DNA from: Rhizobium sp. TH135
Lineage (GTDB): Bacteria > Pseudomonadota > Alphaproteobacteria > Rhizobiales > Rhizobiaceae
Assembly: GCF_002855515.1 (NCBI RefSeq)
Contig: NZ_PKRP01000001.1
Location: forward strand, 992,001 to 1,056,000
Direction of reading: 5' to 3'
DNA: 64,000 bases
Shown here piece by piece: positions 47,291 to 56,900 of this stretch. Numbering within the stretch: the stretch's first letter is position 1; each line of letters opens with the position of its first letter. Made by a program: the position numbers and the translations under genes. The notes under the pieces are model-generated. The model did no database searches. It was not told the DNA's origin and saw nothing but the letters and a program-made list of their open reading frames with translations.

Positions 47291-48190
47291 ATGAGACACG
47301 ACGAGCTTGGCGATCTGATTGTGTTCTTGACCGTTGCGGAAGAGCGGAGCTTTACCCGCGCAGCCGCTCGGTTGAATACGTCGCAATCAGCCTTGAGCCA
47401 GACAGTCAGGCGCTTGGAGGAACGACTTGGCATTCGCCTTCTCAATAGAAGCACTCGTAATGTGAGCCCCAGCGAAGCGGGAGAGGAGCTGGTTGCGACC
47501 CTTCGTCCTGCAATCGCCGATATTGACGCACAATTGGCAGCCTTGTCTCGGTTTAGAGAAAAACCGGCTGGCTTGGTCAGGATCACGGCCGGTCAGCATG
47601 CCGCCGATACAATCTTATGGCCGGCTGTCGAGCGCATTCTGCCCCTTTATCCCGATATCAAGATCGAGCTGTCGATCGATAGCGCACTGACCAATATCGT
47701 TGAAGAGCGGTTTGATGCAGGAATACGGCTCGGTGAGCAATTGGCGAAGGATATGATCGCCGTGCGGGTTGGGCCAGACATGCGGATGGCGGTGGTTGCG
47801 ACACCGGCATATCTTGAAGCGCACGGCCGTCCTGAGACACCCAATGACCTGACGCAGCATTCATGCATCAATATCAGGCTTCCAAGTGCCGGCGGGCTCT
47901 ATGTTTGGGAGTTCGAGAAGGATGGCCATGAGGTCAATGTCAGGGTCGATGGGCAGTTTCTGGTGAACGACATGTATACCAATGTGCGAGCGGCCGAGGC
48001 CGGGATCGGGATGGCCATTACCATGGAAGATCTCGTTCGGCGCCAACTCGAAGAGGGGAGCCTTAAGCGGGTGCTTGACGACTGGTGCCCGCCTTTTTCC
48101 GGGTACCACATCTACTACCCAAGCCGCAGGCAGCAATCCCCCGCGTTCGAAGTCTTGCTGAAAACCCTGAGGCACAGACCAAACGTCTAG
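47291..48190 (+). CDS. LysR-family regulator (divergent to SnoaL-like gene)
   Basis: 299 residues. DNA-binding part LGDLIVFLTVAEERSFTRAAARLNTSQSALSQTVRRLEERLGIRLLNRSTRNVSPSEAGEELV and an effector domain with DAGIRLGEQLAKDMIAVRVGPDMRMAVVATPAYL and WCPPFSGYHIYYPSRRQQSPAFEV. Paralogue of 42739-43644. It converges with the antiporter gene, 16 bp between stops. Confidence 0.92.
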   Translation: MRHDELGDLIVFLTVAEERSFTRAAARLNTSQSALSQTVRRLEERLGIRLLNRSTRNVSPSEAGEELVATLRPAIADIDAQLAALSRFREKPAGLVRITAGQHAADTILWPAVERILPLYPDIKIELSIDSALTNIVEERFDAGIRLGEQLAKDMIAVRVGPDMRMAVVATPAYLEAHGRPETPNDLTQHSCINIRLPSAGGLYVWEFEKDGHEVNVRVDGQFLVNDMYTNVRAAEAGIGMAITMEDLVRRQLEEGSLKRVLDDWCPPFSGYHIYYPSRRQQSPAFEVLLKTLRHRPNV

Positions 48191-48206
48191 CGATTGGCCA
48201 TGCATT

Positions 48207-49718
48207 CTAGCGGCCACCACTCAGTTCGAACCAGTCAAGTTCTTCTTCGATCTGACGGTAGGCTTCATCCCCAATTGTGCCGCTGTCACGCAAAGCGTCG
48301 ATCGCCCCACGCGCAGCCTGAACCATGGCCTGGCGCATGGACTTCATGTCGCCATCCGTATCGTCGGGATCTGATCCATGCGAGACGTAGATCGCATCAT
48401 ACTTGTGCTTCAGGGCAGCAACTGCCGGGCCTTGAAAACGCTTGAGGCCATCCATTGCCGCGCGTTTTGCCACACTCCGGGCCAGATCAATTTCGTCTTG
48501 ACCATCGCCATCCCGACGCATGTTCAACCACGTCAAGAGCGGCTTTAACGTCAGCCCCTGGACGACCAGCGTCCCGAGAACGACGACAAAGGCCGTGAGC
48601 AAGATGAAGTCCCGGTATGGGAAGCCTTCCGGCAGCGCAAGCGCTGCCGCGAGAGTTACAATACCCCGCATTCCTGACCAGCCCACCACAATAGCTGCTT
48701 TGAGGCTCTCCGCAGGCGTTGCGAAGCTCGAGGACACTTGGGGAAAGGCACGGTAGGTGAGGACCCAAACGAGCCGCACCACTATGACTACGGCAAGAAT
48801 GGCAAGGGCGGGGCCGATCATAGAGGTCAATCCGCCCGGCTCGATCGAGTTTAGAACGGACCGCAACTGCAATCCGACCAGCAGGAATGCGAGGACGTTC
48901 AAAACAAATGTCACGGTTTCCCAGGTCGCGAATGAGCTCACCCGAACGATCGCCGGTATCGCTGCGCTCGACGCCCTCGCGGTCGTCAATCCAAATGTAA
49001 CGACAGTGATGACACCTGAAAGGTGCAGCCGTTCAGCCAGCAACCAGACCCCGAAGGTAGAGACGAATTGCAGGATAGTGGCACTGGCGACATCCTCGAC
49101 ACTGCGAAGAACACTTCCGATAAGTTTTGCAAGGAACCAGCCGGCAAGAGCGCTGCCAAAAGCCACAAGGACGAAAGCAGGGACTGCGTCTGTGACGTCA
49201 AAGCCACCCGCAGCAACTGAGGCGACAGCCAGCCGGTAAATCAGCAGGGACGAGGCATCGTTGAGGAGACTTTCGCCCTCAATGACGGTTCGAATACGCC
49301 GCGGAGGTTGCACCTGCCGCATGACCGCCAAGGCGGCAACTGCATCCGGTGGCGCAAGCAAGGCGCCAAGGGCAACGGCGGCAGCCCAGGGCATGTCCGG
49401 GATGAACCACTTGGCGGTTGCCGCAACGGTTATGGTGGTCAAGCCGACGGCCACCACGACAAGTGAAAACACCGGCCGCCAGTTACGACGCAGATCCCGC
49501 AACGACATGTCATGGGCTGCATCGAGTAGGATCGGTGCCACGAAAAGAGCAAGGATCAGATCCGGCGGTAAGCTGATCGACGGCAAATCCGGCATCAAGG
49601 CAAGCCCTGCCCCTGCTGCTGCAAGAAGCGTCGGATACGGTAGCCCAGCCCGCTGTGCCAGCATGGAGAGCAGTACTGCCCCAAGCATCATCGCCAGAAG
49701 TGTTTCAAAGATCAGCAT
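48207..49718 (-). CDS. CPA1-family Na+/H+ antiporter (NhaP-like)
   Basis: 503 residues from ATG 49718 (GGGG at a proper distance). About twelve membrane segments, with LPPDLILALFVAPILLDAAHDMSLRDLRRNWRPV, the ion-site region ALGALLAPPDAVAALAVMRQV and LNDASSLLIYRLAV, and WSGMRGIVTLAAALALP. The cytoplasmic tail contains helical regulatory sequence ending ELDWFELSGGR. It exchanges Na+ (or K+) for H+ across the inner membrane. Confidence 0.92.
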   Translation of the reverse strand: MLIFETLLAMMLGAVLLSMLAQRAGLPYPTLLAAAGAGLALMPDLPSISLPPDLILALFVAPILLDAAHDMSLRDLRRNWRPVFSLVVVAVGLTTITVAATAKWFIPDMPWAAAVALGALLAPPDAVAALAVMRQVQPPRRIRTVIEGESLLNDASSLLIYRLAVASVAAGGFDVTDAVPAFVLVAFGSALAGWFLAKLIGSVLRSVEDVASATILQFVSTFGVWLLAERLHLSGVITVVTFGLTTARASSAAIPAIVRVSSFATWETVTFVLNVLAFLLVGLQLRSVLNSIEPGGLTSMIGPALAILAVVIVVRLVWVLTYRAFPQVSSSFATPAESLKAAIVVGWSGMRGIVTLAAALALPEGFPYRDFILLTAFVVVLGTLVVQGLTLKPLLTWLNMRRDGDGQDEIDLARSVAKRAAMDGLKRFQGPAVAALKHKYDAIYVSHGSDPDDTDGDMKSMRQAMVQAARGAIDALRDSGTIGDEAYRQIEEELDWFELSGGR

Positions 49719-49917
49719 GCAACGCCCCATCTGCGGTCAAAGGACCTGCCCGCCAACCGAGTCAACGTTCGAGCTTCATCGTCCCGAGCCCTGCCAGGTT
49801 GTAGCCATTCTCGTTACGAACCCAACATAGCGCGGCTGACGCCGTCCTTTGAATGCACAGGTTGCCGGGCAAGATCGGCTGCCCAGCGTCGATCAGGACC
49901 TTTTTTCGATTGTCGAC

Positions 49918-50382
49918 TCAGGCCGGCGTGAACGGGTGCATATCGCGCCACGTAAAGCGTGCAACGCGCTTTGCGATCAGCCATTTGCCGTCTTGGCGAA
50001 CATAGCTGTCGTTGTAGATGACCCCGTTCGAGTTGCGCACCTTGCTTCCACCTTGGCTGGAAATCAGCTCGACCGTGCAATAGTGAACGGCCGTCGCTTC
50101 GTCGCCCTTGATGTCCGCCACGAACTGGCCGTTCATATGGTAGATTGCCTCGAAGCCGGCGAGAAAAGGCGTCCAGCTCTCTTCGATTTGCTTGCGACCC
50201 TTCAAAGGTGGAAGGGGCGTTTCTCCGAACCAGGTTTCCACAATCCCATCTTCGGTGAACAGAAACGTCTGTTCACGAACCTTCCGGTCGTCGGCAAGAT
50301 TCGAAAATGTATCAACCAGTCTCTTGAGTTCGGCGATATCTTCCAGATACCGGATGCGATCTTCCAGACTTGCGGCTGCCAT
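49918..50382 (-). CDS. SnoaL/NTF2-like protein
   Basis: 154 residues. YLEDIAELKRLVDTFSNLADDRKVREQTFLFTEDGIVETWFGE and the ending NSNGVIYNDSYVRQDGKWLIAKRVARFTWRDM match the SnoaL-like family of cone-fold proteins that includes dehydratase-like and isomerase-like enzymes. It lacks clear catalytic residues that I could assign. Lies downstream of the NAD(P)-binding gene on the same strand. Confidence 0.82.
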   Translation of the reverse strand: MAAASLEDRIRYLEDIAELKRLVDTFSNLADDRKVREQTFLFTEDGIVETWFGETPLPPLKGRKQIEESWTPFLAGFEAIYHMNGQFVADIKGDEATAVHYCTVELISSQGGSKVRNSNGVIYNDSYVRQDGKWLIAKRVARFTWRDMHPFTPA

Positions 50383-50426
50383 TGCTGTCTCCGATTAAAG
50401 TGGCCTTGGATACAAGCATGTTAAGG

Positions 50427-50452
50427 GGCGGGCTCACAGCCGATAACCCGCC
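50427..50452 (-). terminator. GC hairpin downstream of the NAD(P)-binding gene
   Basis: GGCGGG (50427-50432) and CCCGCC (50447-50452) pair across a 14-base loop in the 137-bp gap between 50520 and 50382. On the minus strand it is followed by CCTTAACA, a weak T-run, so termination would be partial. Confidence 0.3.
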
Positions 50453-50519
50453 GCGAGCTTCATGAGGTGATATCTGCTGCTAATAGATGCGACGGTCCCG
50501 CAGCGCGGATCAGCTCGCA

Positions 50520-51107
50520 TCACGCAGCGTGCACACCGAGGCTCTCCCGACTGGCAAGACCTGCGTTCGTTGCGAGCAGCACAACAAGATCAGCTACGCT
50601 CTTGCGGGAAACCGTCTGATCCTTGTTAACGAAAGGCTGACCTTTAGCCGTGGTCCCATAGGCGATCTCGTCGCGATTGTTGAGCCATGCAGGACGAATG
50701 ATCGTGTAATCGAGATCCGAAGCCTCGATTACATTTACGGAGTTCCGGTAGGGATCGAGGACTGAACCATGCCGTTCGCCAGGCACTTCATCGTAGATGC
50801 CCATCGAACTTATGAAGATCAGGCGCTTGATGCCGCTGACCTTCATTGCGCTCACGATGACACGCGCCTGTGTTTCCATGTCTCCCGAAAGATTCGCGTA
50901 CACGACGTCTTGACCGGCCATAATAGCCTCCAGCCTCTCCCGGTCCGTCACGTCGCCATCGACGACAGCGACACGGTCTGAAGTCACTTGAAGACGTTTG
51001 GCGTTGCGAAGATAGAGCGTGAGATGAGCGTCTGTCCGCTCAAGCAGCAGCTTCGTTGCGACACGGGCAATTTGGCCATTGGCACCGAGGATGAGAATTC
51101 TCGTCAT
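50520..51107 (-). CDS. NAD(P)-binding atypical SDR (NmrA/SDR_a5-like)
   Basis: 195 residues. N-terminal Rossmann motif MTRILILGANGQIARVATKLLLERTDAHLTLYLRN, a central GIKRLIFISSMGIYDEVP, and SDLDYTIIRPAWL. Proteins of this type are small NAD(P)H-dependent epimerase-like or regulatory proteins; about 20 residues shorter than typical members. Oriented like the SDR at 51371, from which it is separated by an AKR stub. Confidence 0.85.
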   Translation of the reverse strand: MTRILILGANGQIARVATKLLLERTDAHLTLYLRNAKRLQVTSDRVAVVDGDVTDRERLEAIMAGQDVVYANLSGDMETQARVIVSAMKVSGIKRLIFISSMGIYDEVPGERHGSVLDPYRNSVNVIEASDLDYTIIRPAWLNNRDEIAYGTTAKGQPFVNKDQTVSRKSVADLVVLLATNAGLASRESLGVHAA

Positions 51108-51125
51108 GGGAACTGGATCCTATGT

Positions 51126-51146
51126 GGGCCGGCGAGTGGCCGGCCC
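51126..51146. repeat. Perfect 7-bp GC inverted repeat
   Basis: GGGCCGG (51126-51132) and CCGGCCC (51140-51146) pair across a 7-base loop, between the AKR stub and the start of the NAD(P)-binding gene at 51107. No T-run follows on either strand. It could be a transcript-processing hairpin. Confidence 0.4.
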
Positions 51147-51179
51147 GATGGTTTCATCTGTTGGAAAAAATTGCAGCTG

Positions 51180-51320
51180 TCAGGGAAAGCAGGAGAATGT
51201 CATGGCCTCTGCTTCAGCGACCGTCTTTTGGCTGGGTGATGCTCCGTAAATCGAGGCGAAGCTCATGATACCGAAACCAATCTCGGACATCTGCAGCCCG
51301 CCGAGTGTGCATGGCTTCAT
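51180..51320 (-). pseudogene. Truncated aldo-keto reductase stub (N-terminal 40 residues only)
   Basis: A 46-residue frame, with ATAGGATTTG upstream of ATG 51320, encodes TLGGLQMSEIGFGIMSFASIYG followed by ASPSQKTVAEAEA and then unrelated residues to a TGA. It aligns with the start of the AKR at 44775 ([22 protein letters not shown]): conserved M-K, L..L..S, G.G.MS and YG positions. Nothing of the catalytic barrel remains, so this is a gene fragment. It has kept its ribosome site and lies between two SDR genes on the same strand. Confidence 0.6.
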
Positions 51321-51370
51321 GATCAAATCCTATGATCGCCAAATTGTGCTCAAACGCGGATATGCAAGCA

Positions 51371-52204
51371 TCAGCCTGGGGTGGGCAGCTTGCCAGCACG
51401 CATTGCGGCGATGACGCCACCGTCGATCAACAGGTCGCTACCGGTAATGAAACCGGCTTCCGGTCCGAGGAGATAAGCTGCAGCCAGCGCGATCTCATCC
51501 GGCGGCGCCATGCGTTTGGAGGGGGAAGCCTCCACCATGCCCCGATAGATGTCACCGATCGGCGAATCCAGCTCGTGCCGAGCGAGAGGCGTAACGATGA
51601 TGCCAGGACTGATCGAATTCACGCGCGCGCCTTTTGCGCCCCAGCTCATGGCAGATGCCTGAACCCTAAGGTGGTTGGCACGTTTGGCCATCATGTAGGC
51701 AACGAGCGTGTTGGGAATTGCCTCGCCCTTCAGGAACGGTAGCTCAAGAAGTTCCTCGGTTGGCGTGAAAGCAAGCGCCTTATCCTGCTCCGGAGGCAAG
51801 GACGGCATCATGTGTCCGGCCATGGAAGAAATCACCAGTCCTGAACCGCCGGATGCAATCACGTGCTCGAACTCGTCAAAGACCACAGCCACGCCATAGA
51901 GGTCCACCTCCAGGATTTTGGCGACTGGCGCCATGTTGGGCGAAAGGCCTGCCGTGTTGACGACCTGCATGACGTTACCAAGAGACGCAGCGTAAGCCGC
52001 AAGTTCCCTGACGCTATCACGCGAGGCCACATCGACGGTCTTTGCTTCGACGGCGTAACTTGCTGAACGGAGCTCTTCGGCCGCAGTCTTGAGAACAGCC
52101 TCATTGAAATCTGCAAGAAGCACGGTCTTACCAATACCAAGACGACGGGCAATAGCCATCCCGATCCCGCCCGATCCAATGATGACGATAACATCTCTTT
52201 TCAT
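51371..52204 (-). CDS. SDR-family oxidoreductase, paralogue of 45854-46681
   Basis: 277 residues from ATG 52204 (AGAAGGGAAG upstream). VIVIIGSGGIGMAIARRLGIGKTVLLADFN, VVNTAGLSPN, LVISSMAGHMMPSLPPEQDKALAFTPTEELLELPFL, AYMMAKRANHLRVQASAMSWGAKGARVNSISPGIIVTPLARHEL. These match the paralogue segment by segment, including the unusual MxGHxxPxLxxEQD stretch. An NAD(P)H-dependent carbonyl reductase of unknown substrate. Confidence 0.9.
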   Translation of the reverse strand: MKRDVIVIIGSGGIGMAIARRLGIGKTVLLADFNEAVLKTAAEELRSASYAVEAKTVDVASRDSVRELAAYAASLGNVMQVVNTAGLSPNMAPVAKILEVDLYGVAVVFDEFEHVIASGGSGLVISSMAGHMMPSLPPEQDKALAFTPTEELLELPFLKGEAIPNTLVAYMMAKRANHLRVQASAMSWGAKGARVNSISPGIIVTPLARHELDSPIGDIYRGMVEASPSKRMAPPDEIALAAAYLLGPEAGFITGSDLLIDGGVIAAMRAGKLPTPG

Positions 52205-52723
52205 CGTTCTTCCCTTCTGAATAATTCCGAGCAGAAAAGTAAGCGATGACATTCAATCCGATAAGGCACTGAAGCGCGATAGGATTAATACTTCAGGCTT
52301 ATAAATTGCGTCGTCTGTACTAGGTCACCGTCTTGTCTTTCTCTTTCGGCGAGAAATGTGACGAGGCAACCGACTCCGGGCACGCGCTCCAGGACTGGTG
52401 ATGCTTCAACGGTGCCGACATGTTGAATTGTTCCAGAATGGTGTCCGTTAAGAGCGAGCACGAATGAACGCAGCCGACAATTGTCGCGGCAGGTCTCAAA
52501 TACGACAAAACGCTGCGTCGGAGCCGATAACGGAAAGGCGGGTCATCATGAACAGGCAGGGAAGCGACTTCTCAATCACCGCCACGCGCTTAAGCTTATG
52601 TCTCTGGCTCATACCTTGGGGGTCCGATTCTCAGGCACGTCACGAACGCCTAGAGTTCACAAAACCCAAACCAAACGATCTGCGGCAAGACCGGTATCGT
52701 TTAGGTTTTGGCATGCCACCCAG
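52205..52723. other. Gap between SDR gene and relic region; no recognised gene
   Basis: About 520 bp. The SDR promoter should be at the left end. A minus-strand frame ending at 52285-52287 is open for about 75 codons (ending QTTQFISLKY) but has no standard start or recognisable family. Other short frames look like chance. Confidence 0.35.
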
Positions 52724-52921
52724 CTAAATGAGCTGTTGTGCCGCGTCAGGAACATCTTCCTTTCTGCGCGCGTGGTCTTCCGTGACTCTACGGATCAGAT
52801 GACTGATCTGATGCGCCTCCAGACCTGGCCGGCGCTTTGTTTGCGCATAGGCAAGCGCATCCCAAATCATCTCAGAGGAACCAAACAGGGGATCACCAGA
52901 TGGCTTAGAGTTTTTCATCAT
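52724..52921 (-). pseudogene. Truncated tetR relic (N-terminal arm of the paralogue at 53244-53975)
   Basis: 65 residues. SKPSGDPLFGSSEMIWDALAYAQTKRRPGLEA matches the TetR at 53244 (SKISNDPLFGSSAMIWDALAFKQRKR) almost residue for residue. It then ends DAAQQLI, exactly where the helix-turn-helix of the intact copy begins (DAAEKLIRRYG). After the stop, HAKT can be read in a shifted frame, then homology fades. The upstream layout (GGAG-TAA-TGG-ATG versus GGAG-TAG-TGG-ACA-TTG) is also shared. Confidence 0.75.
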
Positions 52922-52924
52922 CCA

Positions 52925-53200
52925 TTACTCCAATGCAAGGCCAAGCCAATAGGGAGCAGCAAGCCGCCTTCTCCCCGCTACGCTGGATGCCGATCAATCA
53001 GAAGCCATGCTGCACAATGCGCATGAAAATCACCCTTCATCGCCTTTGCAGCCGCCGTATCGATGAGGGTATTCAGTCTTCTTCGCAAAGATCGAGGAGG
53101 TAGATATGCGAGAACCTTTGCGACCATAAGCCGTCGAATGGTGATAGAATTCATATCCGTTGCTAATAGACGGAAGCCGTTGCCATGAGCTGCGCTTACC
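52925..53200 (-). pseudogene. Decayed 3' end of an RND pump gene
   Basis: The minus-strand frame here reads VLAYLPPRSLRRRLNTLIDTAAAKAMKG and then DFHAHCAAWLLIDRHPA. This lines up with the intact pump's VLAFIPLTHSVFWGSMAYTLIGGTAVG and LLFLPALYAAWFRIKPPT. From the AAW Trp to the stop codon there are 77 bases here against 78 in the intact gene, so a single-base frameshift is present. It sits directly before the tetR relic in the same order as the intact pair. A frame overlapping this (52978-53247) also overlaps the TetR stop but is the same relic. Confidence 0.6.
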
Positions 53201-53243
53201 GTGACGAGACGGCTGCACAGCATTTGCGTATAAGCCCTACGCC

Positions 53244-53975
53244 TCATTTGCGGCCACTTGCACTAAGGTAGGCTAAAACGGGCTCTATCTGAGTGAGGGG
53301 ACCAGGGATAAGGCTTGGAAACTTTAAGGCAGCCTCGGTCACCAAAGTTGGATGGATGAACACGATCACAGACGTTAGAACGCGCTGCGCAGCCACGGCT
53401 GGATCGGAGACTGCGAAGTGGCCGGTTTTCATCCCATCACTGATAATGGCCTCTATCAAAGCTAACACCTGCGAGATGTAGATGTGCGCGGCCTCCCAGT
53501 CTTTAGCGAATGCTGTTGCAAAGAGCTGTTGAATGTGAGGCTCGCACTCAATCATTGACGCCGTCTGCTCCACCAGTGAAATGATCGCGGCCAGGAGCGG
53601 CGCGCTGCCGTCAGTCTCGCATCTGGCCGCATCGCGTGCCCGTTCAAGAATGAAATGCGCATGCCGGGCGAAAACCCTCTGATCTAAGGCCTCCTTCGTC
53701 GGGAAGAATCGATAGATGTCTGCGCGACTCGTGCCGATCACACGTGAGATGTCTTCGATGGAGGTTTTTGCATGACCATAACGGCGAATGAGCTTCTCCG
53801 CTGCGTCAAGAATACCTTGCTGTTTGTGCGCACGGGCAGCGGAAATCCTGCCAGCAACAGAGCTCGTCTCTGCATCCAGGGGACTGGGTCGCTTTCTCTG
53901 CTTGAACGCCAGTGCATCCCAGATCATGGCAGACGAACCGAATAGCGGATCATTGGAGATTTTTGAGTTTGTCAA
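53244..53975 (-). CDS. TetR-family regulator co-transcribed with the RND pump
   Basis: 243 residues from TTG 53975, with GGAG at proper spacing and only 6 bp after the RND stop. It has an unusual N-terminal arm of about 50 residues (ISNDPLFGSSAMIWDALAFKQRKRPSPLDAE) before the helix-turn-helix ILDAAEKLIRRYGHAKTSIEDISRVIGTSRADIYRFFPTKEALDQRVF. The C-terminal ligand domain is helical. Last gene of an MFP-RND-TetR operon; a decayed copy of its N-terminus lies downstream. Confidence 0.88.
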   Translation of the reverse strand: MTNSKISNDPLFGSSAMIWDALAFKQRKRPSPLDAETSSVAGRISAARAHKQQGILDAAEKLIRRYGHAKTSIEDISRVIGTSRADIYRFFPTKEALDQRVFARHAHFILERARDAARCETDGSAPLLAAIISLVEQTASMIECEPHIQQLFATAFAKDWEAAHIYISQVLALIEAIISDGMKTGHFAVSDPAVAAQRVLTSVIVFIHPTLVTEAALKFPSLIPGPLTQIEPVLAYLSASGRK

Positions 53976-53981
53976 TGTCCA

Positions 53982-56900
53982 CTACTCCGCAGCAAGAGAA
54001 AGCTGGTGGGAGGTGGTCGTTTCGATTTCATCCGCCTCGCGTGTCGGCGGCTTGATCCGAAACCATGCGGCATAGAGTGCTGGCAGAAACAGCAGGATCA
54101 TCACAGTACCGACAGCCGTTCCACCGATGAGAGTGTAGGCCATGGATCCCCAAAAGACCGAGTGCGTCAGCGGAATGAAGGCAAGAACCGCAGCGAGCGC
54201 CGTCAGGATGACCGGCCTTGTTCGCTGGACGGTCGCCTCGATCACCGCGTGATAGTCATCCAGCCCTGCAGCTTGGTTTTCCTTGATCTGCTCGGTCAAG
54301 ATCAGTGTGTTGCGCATAAGGATGCCCGCAAGACCGATCAGTCCGAGAATAGCATTAAAGCCGAAGGGTTGGTTAAAGAGCAGAAGCACCGGAACAACGC
54401 CGGCGAGCCCCAAAGGCGCCGTCAGCATTACCATGGTCATCGTTGAAAGGCTTCTGACTTGCAGAATGATCACGATTAGCATGGCAGCGATCATCAGAGG
54501 GAAGACTGCGGCGAGCGCCGTATTCGCCTTAAGCGATTCCTCGATATTGCCGCCCATCTCGATACGGTAGCCGACGGGCAAAGATGCGATCAGCGGCTGA
54601 AGCGCCTCGCGAACCTGCATGGAGACTTCAGGTGGCTGGCTCGCTTCGTTGATATCGGAGCGGACAGTTATAACGGGCGTGCGGTCTCGACGTTTCATGA
54701 CGGGTTCTTCGAAACGAACCTCGGCTTGCCCAATCTGGTCGAGGGGAACCGCCCTCCCCTCTCTCCCGATGAGGGAGAAGTTCGATATCTTGGAGGGATC
54801 AAGACGCGTATCTCCGCCGCTACGCGCTACAACGGCGACATTGCGAATGTCTTCACGAATCTGCGTGATCTGAATACCTGACAGTAGGAGCTGGAGCTGC
54901 TGCCCGGCCTCAGCCGGAGACAATCCAATCAGATTCAGGCGTTCCTGATCCGGCACGAATCGTAGGATGGGGGTGCGATTTCCCCAATCACGGTTTGCAT
55001 CTCGCACGTCCGGCACCTTTCGCATGATTGCAAGTGCCTCTTCAGATATCTGATAAAGCTTTTCCGGATCGGGTCCAATGATGCGGAACTCGACTGGAAA
55101 CGGGGTGTAAGGTCCGAAGACGAGCTGTGTTACGCGAACAAAGGCCTCCGGCGCGAGCCCTTGAGCGACGGCTTCGCGCAGCCGCGCCTTCAATACTTCG
55201 CGTGCCTCGGCATTTTCAGTCAAAACCACGATCTTCGCAAACGCCGGGTCGGGCAGTTCCGGAGACATTGCGAAGAAGAAGCGCGGCGCGCCCTGTCCCA
55301 CATAACTGGTGACGATCTTTGTTTCCGGCTGAATACGCAGCCATTCCTCAAGTTTGGCGACGGTCTGCGTCGTCGTCTTGATGCTTGTCCCCTCGGGAAG
55401 ACGCACCTCGACAAGCACCTCGGGACGATCGGATGTCGGAAAGAACTGCTGCTTGACCGAACCCATTCCAACCACGGAGGCGAGCATCAACACGACCACA
55501 ACACCACAGGTCAGGAACTTGTGTCGCACCACATACTCAATCGTGCTGCGAAGCCGCCGATAATTCGGCGTATCGTAGATGGCGTGATGACCACCCTCCA
55601 CTGGCTTGATATTGGGCAGCATCTTCACGCCCAGGTAGGGGGTAAAGATTACAGCGACCAGCCAGGACACGATCAACGAGAAACCGACGATCCAAAAAAT
55701 GTTGCCCGCATATTCGCCCGCCGAAGACTGGGCAAAACCAACCGGCATGAGGCCGATAATGGTCACTACCGTCCCAGACAGCATCGGTGCAGCGGTGTGG
55801 CTCCAAGCGTAAGCCGCTGCTGCCACACGGTCCATTCCCTCTTCCATCTTCACGACCATGACCTCGATCGCAATGATGGCGTCATCGACAAGAAGACCCA
55901 GCGACAAGATGAGCGCACCAAGCGTGATACGGTCGAAGAACCTGCCCGTGTCGAGCATGATGATGAACACCACGCCGAGGGTAAGCGGGACGGCGAGCGC
56001 CACGACAATCCCAACACGCCAGCCAAGGCTGACGAGGCTAACGAAGAGGACGACGCCAAGCGCCATGGCGAATTTCAACATGAACTCGCCGACGGCTTCC
56101 TGGATATTGACAGCCTGATCACTCACCTTCTCAATGGTCATTCCGAGGGGAAGCGACTGCGCTATCTGGGACGATCGCTCTTCGAGTGCCTTGCCCAATT
56201 CTAGACCATTCCAACCCTTCTGCATGACGGCACCCAGCATGATCGCCTGTTCGCCATTGTGCCTGATGATGAAGGTTTCAGGATCCTGGTAGCCGCGTTG
56301 GACTTCGGCAAAGTCAGAGAGTCTGATGGTCCGGCCATTTGCCACGATCGGCGTATCTGCAACGGCCTGGACGCTGTCATAGGCGCCATCAAAGCGCATG
56401 AAAACCTGGGGACCGCGGGTATCGATGGTCCCGGCGGGCGTTACCGTATTGCGACGCTGGAGCGCCGCGGCCACGTCCTGCGGTGAAATGCCGAGCGTTG
56501 CGAGTTTGGGATATGAGAATTCAACGAAGATCTGCTCCGGCTGTTCGCCGAGAATATTGATCTTCTTGACGCCGGGCACATGCAGCAAATCCTGGCGGAT
56601 CGTCTCGGCCTGACGAACGAGTTCGCGCTTGGGCATGCCCTGTGCTTTCAAAGCATAGAGCGCAAAACTCACATCGGAGTATTCGTCATTCACGAACGGC
56701 CCGAAAACGCCCTGCGGCAGATTGCGCGCCTCGTCGCTGAGCTTCTTTCGCGCCTGATAGAACTCATCCTCAACGAGGGCAGGCGGCGTGTTATCCTGCA
56801 GTGTCACCGTCATGTAGGCATAGCCTGGACGGGTCGTTGTCTCCACGCGATCGTACCAGGTGAGCTCCTGAATACGCTTCTCGAGCGGTTCAGCGACGAG

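Noticed and set aside
49731..49917. Open minus-strand frame after the SnoaL-like gene ending in NLAGLGTMKLER
   Set aside because: No start codon with ribosome site and no recognisable family; a chance frame is more likely.
52481..53026. 181-codon plus-strand frame across the relic region
   Set aside because: Its sequence has no recognisable domain, and the minus strand of the same stretch explains it as decayed RND and tetR sequence.
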